Assembly (NCBI GenBank): GCA_945888895.1
Contig: CAMDAY010000001.1
Coordinates: 1-56,095 of the forward strand
Length of the DNA stretch: 56,095 bases
From: Dehalococcoides mccartyi
GTDB taxonomy: Bacteria > Chloroflexota > Dehalococcoidia > UBA2979
Direction: 5' to 3'
Part shown: positions 34,484-42,380 of the stretch, in pieces
How the letters are laid out: each line of letters opens with the position of its first letter
Numbering within the stretch: the first letter of the stretch is position 1
Translations under genes and position numbers: made by a program
Notes under the pieces: model-generated
Seen by the model: the letters and a program-made list of their open reading frames with translations, nothing else
What the model was told of the DNA's origin: nothing
The model's database searches: none

Positions 34484-35233
34484 CTACGAGGCGCGTGCGA
34501 AGACGAACAGCAGCAGGTACTTGCAGCGGTCGTTCACGTCGCCCTGGACCAGGTTGCGGGCCTTCGCCGTGACCTTCTGCTGGTCGAGCAGCCACGCCTT
34601 CCCGCCGCCGTCCTCGCGGACGCTGGTCTGGAGGATCACCGTGGGCTTCGCGGGCATCTCCCCGGCGACCAGGTCGCCACCGGAGTAGATGTCGGTCAGG
34701 TAGATGCCGTCCACGACGAAGCGCTTGCGAGCAACGGCCGCGCCGGTGGTGCGCTCGGTGCCCTCCACGAAGACCTCGTCGCCGAGGTTGATGTCCTGCA
34801 GTGCATACAGCAGGCCCGGCGCGTTCTGCCAGCGGCTGTGCCCGAAGATCCACGAGCGGTTCTCGAGGCCCTCGATCGCCTCGATCGGGGTGGCGATGCC
34901 GTGGTTGGGGACGGTGAAGGTCTCCTCGTCGGTTCGGGGCGCGGGACAGCCCGTCGTGGGGGGGTAGATCGAGGCGGGGATGACGCGGCTGTCCTGCACC
35001 GCCGCGTCGATGCCCAGCGATGGGATCGCGAGGCGACTCGCACGGATGTCGAGCCGCTCCGGCGTCGGGGTGGGGACGGGCGTCGGCATCGACGAGCTGG
35101 CGCCGGCGGTGGTGCGTGGCGTGGCGGTGGCGACCGGCGTCGGCGTCTGGAGAGCGGGCGCGTCGGCCTCCCCGCAGGCGAGGAGCGACGCCAGCAGGAC
35201 GAGTCCGGGAGCCCAGGTGGCGGAGCGCAGCAT
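34484..35233 (-). CDS. sortase-like lipoprotein with Ser at the catalytic Cys position
   Basis: 249 residues. The N-terminus (WAPGLVLLASLLACGEA) ends in a lipobox-like LLAC, so the protein is probably lipidated; a Thr-Pro linker follows (about 28-60). The sortase-like domain starts RLAIPSLGIDAAVQ and has the conserved His in WIFGHSRWQ. Where sortases have TL.TC with the nucleophile Cys, this protein reads VILQTSVRED, i.e. Ser. Arg is present nearby and again in VNDRCKYLL. It may be an inactive or altered sortase. No LPxTG-type substrate is seen in the window. Confidence 0.75.
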   Translation of the reverse strand: MLRSATWAPGLVLLASLLACGEADAPALQTPTPVATATPRTTAGASSSMPTPVPTPTPERLDIRASRLAIPSLGIDAAVQDSRVIPASIYPPTTGCPAPRTDEETFTVPNHGIATPIEAIEGLENRSWIFGHSRWQNAPGLLYALQDINLGDEVFVEGTERTTGAAVARKRFVVDGIYLTDIYSGGDLVAGEMPAKPTVILQTSVREDGGGKAWLLDQQKVTAKARNLVQGDVNDRCKYLLLFVFARAS

Positions 35234-35350
35234 GCATTCAGCCTACGCCGCCTCAATGGCGCTCCGCGCGCGGCCGCATCACATTGCGGATGCCGATATA
35301 GTGCGGCGCGTTGCAGACGACGGCGCTAGGGGCGCGTCGAAGGAGCCTCC

Positions 35351-36652
35351 ATGGCGGCCCGCCCGACCCAGACGACGATCCGCGTTCCGGGGGGGCACTA
35401 CTACGGTTGGGTGATCGTCGTCGTGGGATCCGTGATCAACGGCTTCGGTTCCATGAACCAGGCCGTCTCGTCCGTCCTGTTTCTGCCGCTGACGGCGCAG
35501 CTGGGCGTGGGCCACGGGTCGCTCGCGTTCGCGCTGTCCCTCGCACGGCTCGAAGCCGGGGCGATCGGGCCAGTCGCCGGATGGGTGCTCGACCGCCGGG
35601 GGCCACGGCCGCTGATGATCACTGGCTGCCTGATGGGCGGCGTCGGATTGATGCTGCTGCCCCTGGTCGAGAGCTACCTGATGTTCGTATTGCTCTATAT
35701 GGGGCTGATCTCAGTCGGCTTCAACATCGGCTTCGCATTTGCCTTGCACCAGGTGGCGAGCGTCTGGTTCGTGCGCCACCGCACGAAGGTGCTCGGCATC
35801 TTCTCCTTCTCGATCCGTGTGGGGCGGGCGATCCTCGTGCCGCTGCTCGCGCTGGCGACGGCACGGTACGGGTGGCAGGCGGCGACGGTCGGCGCGGGGC
35901 TCGCGGTCCTTGTCTTCGTGCTGCCGCTGATCCTGCTCGTGAAGCACTCACCCGAGGCGATCGGTCAGCGCCCGGATGGGGCGATGGAGCCGCCGCTCGG
36001 AGCCGCGGATGCGCCCCGTGTCGCCTCGGACATCTCTGGCGACTTCACACTGCGCGAAGGGATGCGGACGCGCACCTACTGGATCATCGTGTTCAGCACC
36101 GTGGTACGGACCGCGCTCACCGGGGCTGTGCAGGGGCAGTTGATCCCGATCGTGGTGGCGAAGGGGATGAGCCAGGCGACCGGCGCGGGGTACCTCGGGC
36201 TGTGGGCTGTCGTGGCGAGCGGGATGCTGCTGGCCGTTGGCTATGCCGCCGACCGCACGAGCAAGGTCACGCTGATGGCGGTCGGCCACGTGAGCAGCAT
36301 GTGCGCGATGCTCCTGCTGATGTACGTCGGGCCAGGGGACTGGGCGCTGATGGTTCTGTTCATCGTGCTGGTTGCGTTCCAGGAGAGCATGGCGCCAGCG
36401 AACCTCTCGATCATCGGCGACATGTTCGGGCGCAGCTCGTTCGGGCGGATCAACGGGATGATGAACACATTCACCACCGTCGGGGTGATCGCGCCGCCGT
36501 TCCTCGGCTACTCGTACGACCTCTATGGCAACTACACGCTGCCGCTGGCCACCTTCGCCGCCATCGCCGGGGTCGGCGCCGTGATCGTGCTGCTGTTCCT
36601 GCGCCCGCCGAGCCGCCCCGCGCCCGTGGCGACCTCGGTCGCCGTCGGCTAG
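35351..36652 (+). CDS. MFS transporter (OFA/monocarboxylate-type)
   Basis: 433 residues with about 12 hydrophobic segments. The start HYYGWVIVVVGSVINGFGS and the motif after helix 2, GWVLDRRGPRPLM, are typical of the oxalate-formate/monocarboxylate group of the major facilitator superfamily. Related to the transporters at 46468 and 53568 (same YGW opening and LARLE..IGP element). It probably exchanges or imports organic anions with protons. ATG with AAGGAG 6-7 bases upstream. The GNAT gene follows at 20 bases and may be co-transcribed. Confidence 0.9.
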   Translation: MAARPTQTTIRVPGGHYYGWVIVVVGSVINGFGSMNQAVSSVLFLPLTAQLGVGHGSLAFALSLARLEAGAIGPVAGWVLDRRGPRPLMITGCLMGGVGLMLLPLVESYLMFVLLYMGLISVGFNIGFAFALHQVASVWFVRHRTKVLGIFSFSIRVGRAILVPLLALATARYGWQAATVGAGLAVLVFVLPLILLVKHSPEAIGQRPDGAMEPPLGAADAPRVASDISGDFTLREGMRTRTYWIIVFSTVVRTALTGAVQGQLIPIVVAKGMSQATGAGYLGLWAVVASGMLLAVGYAADRTSKVTLMAVGHVSSMCAMLLLMYVGPGDWALMVLFIVLVAFQESMAPANLSIIGDMFGRSSFGRINGMMNTFTTVGVIAPPFLGYSYDLYGNYTLPLATFAAIAGVGAVIVLLFLRPPSRPAPVATSVAVG

Positions 36653-36672
36653 CGTCCACTCCGGAGGCGCAC

Positions 36673-37128
36673 ATGCCGTTCGAGATCACCCGTGTCGGCA
36701 CGCCTGCGGATCTGGCGGCGGCGCTCGCCGTGCGCACGCGCGTCTTCGTCGAGGAGCAGCACGTCCCCGTCGAGGAGGAGATCGACCATCACGACGCCGA
36801 GCCGTGGACACGATCGGACGTCCTGCACGTGATCGGCCGCCTCGATGGGACGGTGATCGCGACGGCGCGGCTGCTGCTCGAGACGCACGACGGCGGGTAC
36901 CCGCACATCGGTCGCGTGGCCGTGCTGGCGGAGCATCGAGGCCACGGGTACGGCCGCGCACTCATGCGCGCGCTCCAGGACGAGGCGCGCGCGCTCGGCT
37001 TCCTCGGCGTCACGCTCGCAGCACAGACGCACGCCGTGCCGTTCTACGAAGGGCTGGGGTACGTGGCGCGTGGGCCCGTGTACCTCGACGCGGGCATCGA
37101 GCACCGGGACATGGACATGCTGCTGTAG
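36673..37128 (+). CDS. GNAT-family N-acetyltransferase
   Basis: 151 residues. RTRVFVEEQHVPVEEEID near residue 20 resembles the ElaA/YjcF-type GNAT group; the acetyl-CoA loop is VLAEHRGHGYGRALM (RxxGxG), and PFYEGLGYVARG is the usual C-terminal block. It transfers an acetyl group from acetyl-CoA to an amine; substrate unknown. The ATG has GGAGG five bases upstream (36663-36667), which excludes starts further up inside the transporter gene. Confidence 0.9.
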   Translation: MPFEITRVGTPADLAAALAVRTRVFVEEQHVPVEEEIDHHDAEPWTRSDVLHVIGRLDGTVIATARLLLETHDGGYPHIGRVAVLAEHRGHGYGRALMRALQDEARALGFLGVTLAAQTHAVPFYEGLGYVARGPVYLDAGIEHRDMDMLL

Positions 37129-37190
37129 GCAGCGTGCCAGAACGTCCGGCGTGGCGCGGTGGCACGCGAGCTGCCTCGACGTGCCGAGTG

Positions 37191-37283
37191 GGGCGGCCCA
37201 CCCCCTGCCCCTCCCTTCGCGGGAGGGGTTCAGAAAGAAGAGAACCAGGTGTGAGGAGCTGCGCCCCTCACACTCCCGGCGGA
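37191..37283. repeat. family B bipartite palindromic element, copy 3
   Basis: GGGCGGCCCACC, hairpin 1 CCCCTCCC / GGGAGGGG with loop TTCGC (GGCGC in the other copies, so the arms are kept and the loop has changed), spacer ending GAGAACCA, then the invariant GTGAGGAGCTGCG to CTCCCGGCGGA block. It lies between the convergent GNAT and enoyl-CoA hydratase genes, with CCTCGACG 17 bases upstream at 37174. Confidence 0.85.
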
Positions 37284-37368
37284 GGCCGTCTGCGCCCAAA
37301 GCGTGGCGCTGCACTTGTCACTGCTGCGCGGATAAGGCCGTAGGAGACCAACGCGCCGCTTTGCTTCC

Positions 37369-37408
37369 GCCCCCTCCCCCCTCGCGGGGGAGGGTTGGGG
37401 TGGGGGGC
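37369..37408. repeat. family A palindromic element, copy 6 (reverse orientation)
   Basis: On the minus strand it reads CCCCACCCCAACCCTCCCCC, loop GCGA, GGGGGGAGGGGG. It ends six bases before the stop of the minus-strand enoyl-CoA hydratase. It follows a family B copy in the same gap. Confidence 0.7.
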
Positions 37409-37413
37409 TTCCT

Positions 37414-38247
37414 CTACAGCAGCGTGCCGGCGTTGAACGACTCGATGGTGCCGCGGAGGCCGAGCTCGGTGACGGCTTTGCGGACGACCTGGGCCGTGTC
37501 AGTGAAGTGGAGCAGGGCGTCGATCTCGGCGCCGGTGCGGATGGCGGCGCTAAAGCCCTGGATGTCCATCTGGCGGTTGATGCTCGACTTCTTGAGCTGG
37601 AGGAACTTCGACGGGAGGTTCGCCATCTTGGTTGCCATCTCGCGCACTGTGGCGTCGAGGTCGGCGGCGGGGACGGCGCGGTTCGCCCAGCCCCACTGCG
37701 AGGCGGTGATGCCGTCGATGCTGCCGCCGACGGTGTAGGACATCTCCTTGGCGCGCTTCGGACCGACCAGCCACGCCCACATCGGGCTGATGTAGCCGCC
37801 GCCGCGGGGGGTGGTGGGAACGCCGATGTGGGCGTCCTCGGCCACGACGGTGATGTCGCACATGACGGCGAGCTGGGTCGCGACGCCGAGGCAGTAGCCG
37901 TGGACCTGGGCGATGATCGGCTTCGGGAAGTTGAAGATGCGCAGGTAGCGGTCAATCGTCCCGTAGAGGCTGATGGCGTCGTCCACGACGTCGCCGTGCG
38001 TTGCTGTCGCGATCTCGCCGGGGCTCCGGCCCTCGTTCGCGCGCACGTCGGCACCTGCCGAGAACGCCCGGCCCGCACCGCGGATAATGATCACGCGCAC
38101 CTCGGGGTCATCTCCCGCCCGCGCGAGGCCGGCCTCCAGGCTGCCCCACTGGTCGGCGTTGAAGGCATTGAGGCGCTCCGGGCGGTTCAGCGTGAGGTAG
38201 GCCAGCCGGCCGTCGCGCTCGTAGATGACGGTGTCGGTGTCTGCCAT
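37414..38247 (-). CDS. enoyl-CoA hydratase/isomerase family protein
   Basis: 277 residues. YLTLNRPERLNAFNADQ near the N-terminus, IIRGAGRAFSAGADVRANEG (oxyanion hole 1), YCLGVATQLAVMCDITVVAEDAHIG (oxyanion hole 2) and a standard C-terminal helical region (RQMDIQGFSAAIRTGAE). It acts on a CoA thioester; a classic Glu-Glu hydratase pair is not clear, so it may be an isomerase or hydrolase-type crotonase. GAGGAG eight bases upstream supports the ATG. Not closely similar to the crotonase at 676. Confidence 0.9.
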   Translation of the reverse strand: MADTDTVIYERDGRLAYLTLNRPERLNAFNADQWGSLEAGLARAGDDPEVRVIIIRGAGRAFSAGADVRANEGRSPGEIATATHGDVVDDAISLYGTIDRYLRIFNFPKPIIAQVHGYCLGVATQLAVMCDITVVAEDAHIGVPTTPRGGGYISPMWAWLVGPKRAKEMSYTVGGSIDGITASQWGWANRAVPAADLDATVREMATKMANLPSKFLQLKKSSINRQMDIQGFSAAIRTGAEIDALLHFTDTAQVVRKAVTELGLRGTIESFNAGTLL

Positions 38248-38368
38248 GTGGTGCTCCTCAAGCCTCCGTCGACTGATGCGGCTGCATGGTCTCAGATGCG
38301 GCCGTCATGCTCGACTGCACGCCCCGGAGAACGGCGCTGCGCTGGATTGACGCGACAATCAACCCTTA

Positions 38369-39217
38369 GTGAAGGCTTTCACTACCGGCCTCTACTCGAT
38401 CTTCATTCAAGTGCACGGTGCGGCTACCCCGACCCCCAAGGACATCGCGGGCACCTACAGCCTGGTCGCCCAGCTGCGTCACGAGACGGGCTGGCAGCGC
38501 GAGATCACGCTGCGCGCCCAGACCCCCTTCACGGGTGAGCTCCGCGGCACGGGCACCCTGTCGATGGCCCAGGTCGATGCGCTGGCCTCCCAGATGGAGC
38601 AGGCCCTGAAGATCCAGGAAGGCCTGACGACCTACACCCTCCGTATCGTCGCGAAGGTGCACGCCACCGGCACGACCGCCGGCGTCCCCTTCGAGCGCGA
38701 TGCCGAGCAGACGATGCAGTTCTCCATGAACAACCGCGTCATGTCCCTGGACTCCACGGTCGGCAAGACCGCGCTGCTCATGGAGGAGAAGCCGACGGTC
38801 AAGATCAGCGGCCAGACCGACCGCAAGCTGGTCATCCCGATGACCGGCCTGTCCTTCGCCTACCGCGAGCTGCCGCAGGCCGCCGCGATTGCCATCGGCG
38901 TCTCGACGCTGGTGCTGGTCCTCGGTGCGGTCTCCACGCTGATGCTTTCCCGCATGAGCGAGGCCGACCGCATCCGCGTCCGCTTCGGCAACCAGCTGGT
39001 GGATGTGGCTGAGGGCAGCCCGGTCCCGGAGTCCGCGGTGTTCGTGAAGCGCTTCCAGGATCTGCGGACGGTCGCCGCTGCCGAGGGCACCACCATCGGC
39101 CACCAAATGGACGGCAACATCCACGTCTACTTCGTCAAGGCGATGTCCGAGACCTACGTCTACTGGATTGTCCCGGCGGCCGTGACGGCCAACGAGTCCG
39201 AGCGAGTCGAGGCCTAA
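38369..39217 (+). CDS. DUF5305-family membrane protein, probably missing its N-terminus
   Basis: 282 residues from a GTG, with an in-frame stop six codons before. The extracellular part (IAGTYSLVAQL, TGELRGTGTLSMAQVDALASQ, YTLRIVAKVHATG) and the membrane segment IAIGVSTLVLVLGAVSTLML followed by a cytoplasmic end (IRVRFGNQLVDVAEG, VFVKRFQDL, IHVYFVKAMSETYVYWI) match DUF5305. Full-length members have an N-terminal membrane segment and about 60 more residues; here the frame begins inside the outer domain, so the gene looks 5'-truncated. These genes commonly lie beside a signal peptidase I gene and surface proteins; the peptidase is missing. Codons seem more C-ending than in neighbours. Confidence 0.7.
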   Translation: MKAFTTGLYSIFIQVHGAATPTPKDIAGTYSLVAQLRHETGWQREITLRAQTPFTGELRGTGTLSMAQVDALASQMEQALKIQEGLTTYTLRIVAKVHATGTTAGVPFERDAEQTMQFSMNNRVMSLDSTVGKTALLMEEKPTVKISGQTDRKLVIPMTGLSFAYRELPQAAAIAIGVSTLVLVLGAVSTLMLSRMSEADRIRVRFGNQLVDVAEGSPVPESAVFVKRFQDLRTVAAAEGTTIGHQMDGNIHVYFVKAMSETYVYWIVPAAVTANESERVEA

Positions 39218-39219
39218 TC

Positions 39220-39699
39220 ATGCGGGTACGTATCCTCATCCTGGCTGCGATGGTGTTCCTGGGCGCGAACGCGGTGATGCCGGCGTACGCCGCCTCGGTG
39301 AGCATCCCGACCATGGCTGGCGCGAAGCGCGTCGTGGACAGCACGCAGATCGGCGCGAACAAGTTCAAGCCGACCATGTGCGCGGGCATCACGCTGACGA
39401 GCATGATCGTCGTCACCGGCGCGTCCGGCACGGGCACCAACGCCAGCGAGCTGATCATCGGCAACGGTTCCCGCGACCAGACGCTCAACGGGGGCGGCGG
39501 GAACGACTGCATCATCGCCAGCGGCGCGAGCAGCCTCATCGATAACGCGTTGAGTGGCGGCGCGGGCAATGACGTGCTCATCGGCGGTCGGTTCGCGAAC
39601 AACGCCTTCACCGGCGGCAACCACACGGATACGTGCTACTACCGCCAGAACGACGCCCCGGCGGGCAATGCCTGCGAGACGCTGGTGTACATGCCGTAA
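39220..39699 (+). CDS. small secreted RTX-like (calcium-binding repeat) protein
   Basis: 159 residues. Signal peptide with VRILILAAMVFLGANAVMPAYAAS. The mature protein has two RTX-like turns, GGGGNDCIIAS and GGAGNDVLIGG (pattern GGxGxDxUx), with related strands such as LIIGNGSRDQTLN. Four Cys may form disulfides. It starts two bases after the DUF5305 stop, so the two are probably translationally linked. Likely an exported structural or matrix protein, by analogy to neighbours of DUF5305 genes; no enzyme motif is visible. Confidence 0.78.
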   Translation: MRVRILILAAMVFLGANAVMPAYAASVSIPTMAGAKRVVDSTQIGANKFKPTMCAGITLTSMIVVTGASGTGTNASELIIGNGSRDQTLNGGGGNDCIIASGASSLIDNALSGGAGNDVLIGGRFANNAFTGGNHTDTCYYRQNDAPAGNACETLVYMP

Positions 39700-39729
39700 C
39701 CGTCCGTATCGCTCACAGGTCGAGCAGGA

Positions 39730-39764
39730 CACGGAATGGCCCGCCAATCGGCGGGCCGTTCCGT
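39730..39764. terminator. bidirectional terminator between RTX-like and CCR genes
   Basis: CACGGAATGGCCCGCC and GGCGGGCCGTTCCGTG pair around AATC, with one mismatch in the stem. It lies 31 bases past the RTX-like gene stop and 29 past the CCR stop. The GGCCCGCC/GGCGGGCC core is the same as in the FKBP terminator. Confidence 0.75.
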
Positions 39765-39792
39765 GTGTGTACCCGCGCCTGATGCGTCGAGG

Positions 39793-41049
39793 CTACTCGA
39801 GCGTGGTCATACCCTCGCGCTTCGCGTTGACGAGGATGGCCATGTTCCCGGCCGGGTGCCGGTTCTCGTGCATCAACTGGTGCGCCTCGCCGATGCCGTC
39901 GAACGGGAAGGTCCTCGACAGCGCGGGGTCGATCTGGCCGGCGGCGACCATGTCGTTGAGGGCCGCGCTCTGCTCGACGTTCGCGCAGTGCGAGCCCTGG
40001 AGGCGCTTTTGGCGCATCCACAGGTAGCGCAGGTCGACGTCCGCGTTGTAGCCGCTGGTGCCCGCGCAGATCACGACCATCCCACCGTTGTCGACGAGGA
40101 AGGTCGAGGTGGGGATCGTCGCCTCGCCGGGGTGCTCGAACACGATGCGCGGCGCGCGTCGCTCGCCGAGCACCTCCCAGAACTTCGCACCGAACGCGCG
40201 GGCGCCCTTCATCCACTCGCCGAACGCGGCTTGATCGTCGAGGTCGGGGAGCCGGCCCCAGTGGGTGAACGCCGGGTCCTTGCGGTTGATCACCCCTTTC
40301 GCGCCCATCTGGTAGCAGAACTCGTACTTCGATTCCTCGGACACCACGGCGATGGGGACGCCGCCGAACGCCTTCGTCAACTGGATCGCCATGCTGCCCA
40401 CGCCGCCGGAGCCGCCCCAGATCAGCACCGCGTCGTTCTCGCGGACGGTGTGCGGCGCCCAGCCCATGAGCATGCGGTAGGCGGTGGTGCCCACGAGCAT
40501 GTACGCGCCGGCGGCCTCCCACGTGAGCTGCTTCGGCTTTGGGTAGCACTGCGTGTAGTTGACGCGCGTGAACTGGGCGAACGAGCCGTAGTTCGTCTCG
40601 TAGCCCCAGATCTTGTTGGTGACGGAGGTGGTGGGGTCGGCGCCCGCCTGGATATCGGGCGCATCCTCGTCCCACATGCCGAAGCCGAGGACGACCTCGT
40701 CGCCGACCTTCACGTTGGTGACCTCGTCGCCGATCGCCCACACGATGCCCGAGGCGTCCGAGCCGCCGATGTGGAAGTCCTCCGTCTCGCCGGCGCGGTT
40801 GCGCGTGGCGATGACGTCGACCGGCTTGCCGAGGGCGGCCCAGACGTTGTTGTAGTTCACGCCGGCGGCCATCACCCAGACGAGCACCTGCTTCGGCCCA
40901 ATCGAGGGCGTATCGACGACCTCGCTCTGGAACGCCTGCGCAGGCTCGCCGAAGCGCGACTGGCGGATGACCGAGGCGTGCATCCTCGCGGGCACGTGGC
41001 CCATCGGCGGCGTCTCGCCGAGGTCGTAGAGGTCTTTCACGTCGGGCAT
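39793..41049 (-). CDS. ccr: crotonyl-CoA carboxylase/reductase homologue
   Basis: 418 residues from the ATG at 41049 (GAGGGGA upstream). Medium-chain reductase with the CCR-specific blocks MHASVIRQSRFGEP, AAGVNYNNVWAALG, HIGGSDASGIVWAIG, WGYETNYGSFAQFTRV, WGGSGGVGSMAIQL (NADPH), GAKGVINRKD, APRIVFEHPG and RYLWMRQKRLQGSHCAN. CCR carboxylates crotonyl-CoA reductively to ethylmalonyl-CoA; related enzymes only reduce or take longer acyl-CoAs. The usual CCR partners (ethylmalonyl-CoA mutase, mesaconyl-CoA enzymes) are not in the window. Slightly shorter than the usual 430-450 residues. Confidence 0.88.
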   Translation of the reverse strand: MPDVKDLYDLGETPPMGHVPARMHASVIRQSRFGEPAQAFQSEVVDTPSIGPKQVLVWVMAAGVNYNNVWAALGKPVDVIATRNRAGETEDFHIGGSDASGIVWAIGDEVTNVKVGDEVVLGFGMWDEDAPDIQAGADPTTSVTNKIWGYETNYGSFAQFTRVNYTQCYPKPKQLTWEAAGAYMLVGTTAYRMLMGWAPHTVRENDAVLIWGGSGGVGSMAIQLTKAFGGVPIAVVSEESKYEFCYQMGAKGVINRKDPAFTHWGRLPDLDDQAAFGEWMKGARAFGAKFWEVLGERRAPRIVFEHPGEATIPTSTFLVDNGGMVVICAGTSGYNADVDLRYLWMRQKRLQGSHCANVEQSAALNDMVAAGQIDPALSRTFPFDGIGEAHQLMHENRHPAGNMAILVNAKREGMTTLE

Positions 41050-41153
41050 CTGGTTCCCCTCGTCAGTCGTGGCGTCGCACCATCCTATCCAACAATCGGC
41101 GTTGCTGGCTCGGAGCACGCACGGGCTGACGCGCACCTCGACGAGCCGCGTCG

Positions 41154-42380
41154 CTACAGACGCCGGACGGACGGCCAGACGAAGCCGTACACGATCATCG
41201 CGAGGGTGCCCGCGACCATGAACGCTCCGATGCCGATCTGGGGGCCGGCGTACGCGATCAGGAGGCCCATTGGCAGTGCGCCCAGCGGTTGCAGCCCCTG
41301 GCAGAGCTGCCAGATCGACATCACGCGTCCTCGGACGTGGTTGTCGGTGATGAGCTGGAGGAGGGTCTGGTTCAGCGTGTTGGAGATCGACGAGAAGAAC
41401 CCGGCGAGCACCAGCATGGCCAGCGACAGCGCAAAGTCCGTGGAGAACGCCAGGACGATCAGGACGAGGCCGTAGACCACGTAGTTGAGGATCATCGCCC
41501 AGCCCTTGTGGACGAAGTCACCCCACCACGACATGTACATCAGGCCTAGGATCGCGCCCCAGCCGGCCATCGAGGAGAGCAGGCCATACCCGGCGTTCCC
41601 GGTGTGCAGCACGTCCTCCGACACCACGGCGAGGAACGGCACGTACGGGAAGATGATCAGCGAAACGATCCCCCACATCACGATCAGGCCGAGGATGCGG
41701 CGGTCTCGGCCGACGGCGTTCAGCCCCTCGACGATCTGGCGGAACGGGTTGCCCTCGAGCCGCGCGCGGGACTGTCGTGTCTCGTTGCCGATGCAGAGCG
41801 TGAGCAGCATCGCGATGACCTTTGCGATGGCCATGAACGTGAACGGCGCGGCAGTGCCGAAGAACCCGATCATCGCGCCGATTGCGGGAGGGCCGGCGAC
41901 ACGCGCCAGGCTCTGCATCGCGGAGTTCATCGCGACGGCGTTCGCCAGCGTCTCGTCCGTCGAGACGTCGTAGACGAACGCCTGCCGGGCAGGCTGGGTG
42001 ATCGCCTGGAGGATGCCTCCGGCGATCGCCAGCGCGTACAGCTGCCACAACTCGATGAGGCCGGTCACGATCAGCACGGCCAGCATCGCCGCCTGGATGG
42101 CACTCGCCGCGGTCGTCCAGACGAGCACAGTGCGGCGGCGGAAGCGATCCGCGAGGTAGCCGCCGATCGGGGCGGCGATCACACCCGGCCCGGCAGAGAA
42201 CGCCGAGACGATGCCGACCTCGATCGCGGAGCTGGTCATCTGAAGCGCGAGCCACGTCAGGCCGATCTGTTGCGCCCACTGCGCCGTCCCCAGCGACAGC
42301 GTGGACAGCGCGAGGTAGCGGAAGTCGCGCTGCTCGAACGCGACGAACATGATCCGGAGCCGGCCCTGCAGCCCATGCAT
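41154..42380 (-). CDS. MFS transporter (EntS/MFS_3-type exporter)
   Basis: 408 residues, about 12 membrane segments. FRYLALSTLSLGTAQWAQQIGLTWLALQ opens the first helix; GGYLADRFRRRTVLVWTT is the loop 2-3 motif of the EntS-like (MFS_3) exporter group, and AITQPARQAFVYDVS is also typical. Likely a drug or metabolite exporter. The first ATG has GAGG abutting it; an ATG ten codons downstream (42350, MFVAFEQ) is an alternative. Ends 105 bases from the CCR start on the same strand. A second member of this group is at 50513. Confidence 0.88.
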   Translation of the reverse strand: MHGLQGRLRIMFVAFEQRDFRYLALSTLSLGTAQWAQQIGLTWLALQMTSSAIEVGIVSAFSAGPGVIAAPIGGYLADRFRRRTVLVWTTAASAIQAAMLAVLIVTGLIELWQLYALAIAGGILQAITQPARQAFVYDVSTDETLANAVAMNSAMQSLARVAGPPAIGAMIGFFGTAAPFTFMAIAKVIAMLLTLCIGNETRQSRARLEGNPFRQIVEGLNAVGRDRRILGLIVMWGIVSLIIFPYVPFLAVVSEDVLHTGNAGYGLLSSMAGWGAILGLMYMSWWGDFVHKGWAMILNYVVYGLVLIVLAFSTDFALSLAMLVLAGFFSSISNTLNQTLLQLITDNHVRGRVMSIWQLCQGLQPLGALPMGLLIAYAGPQIGIGAFMVAGTLAMIVYGFVWPSVRRL

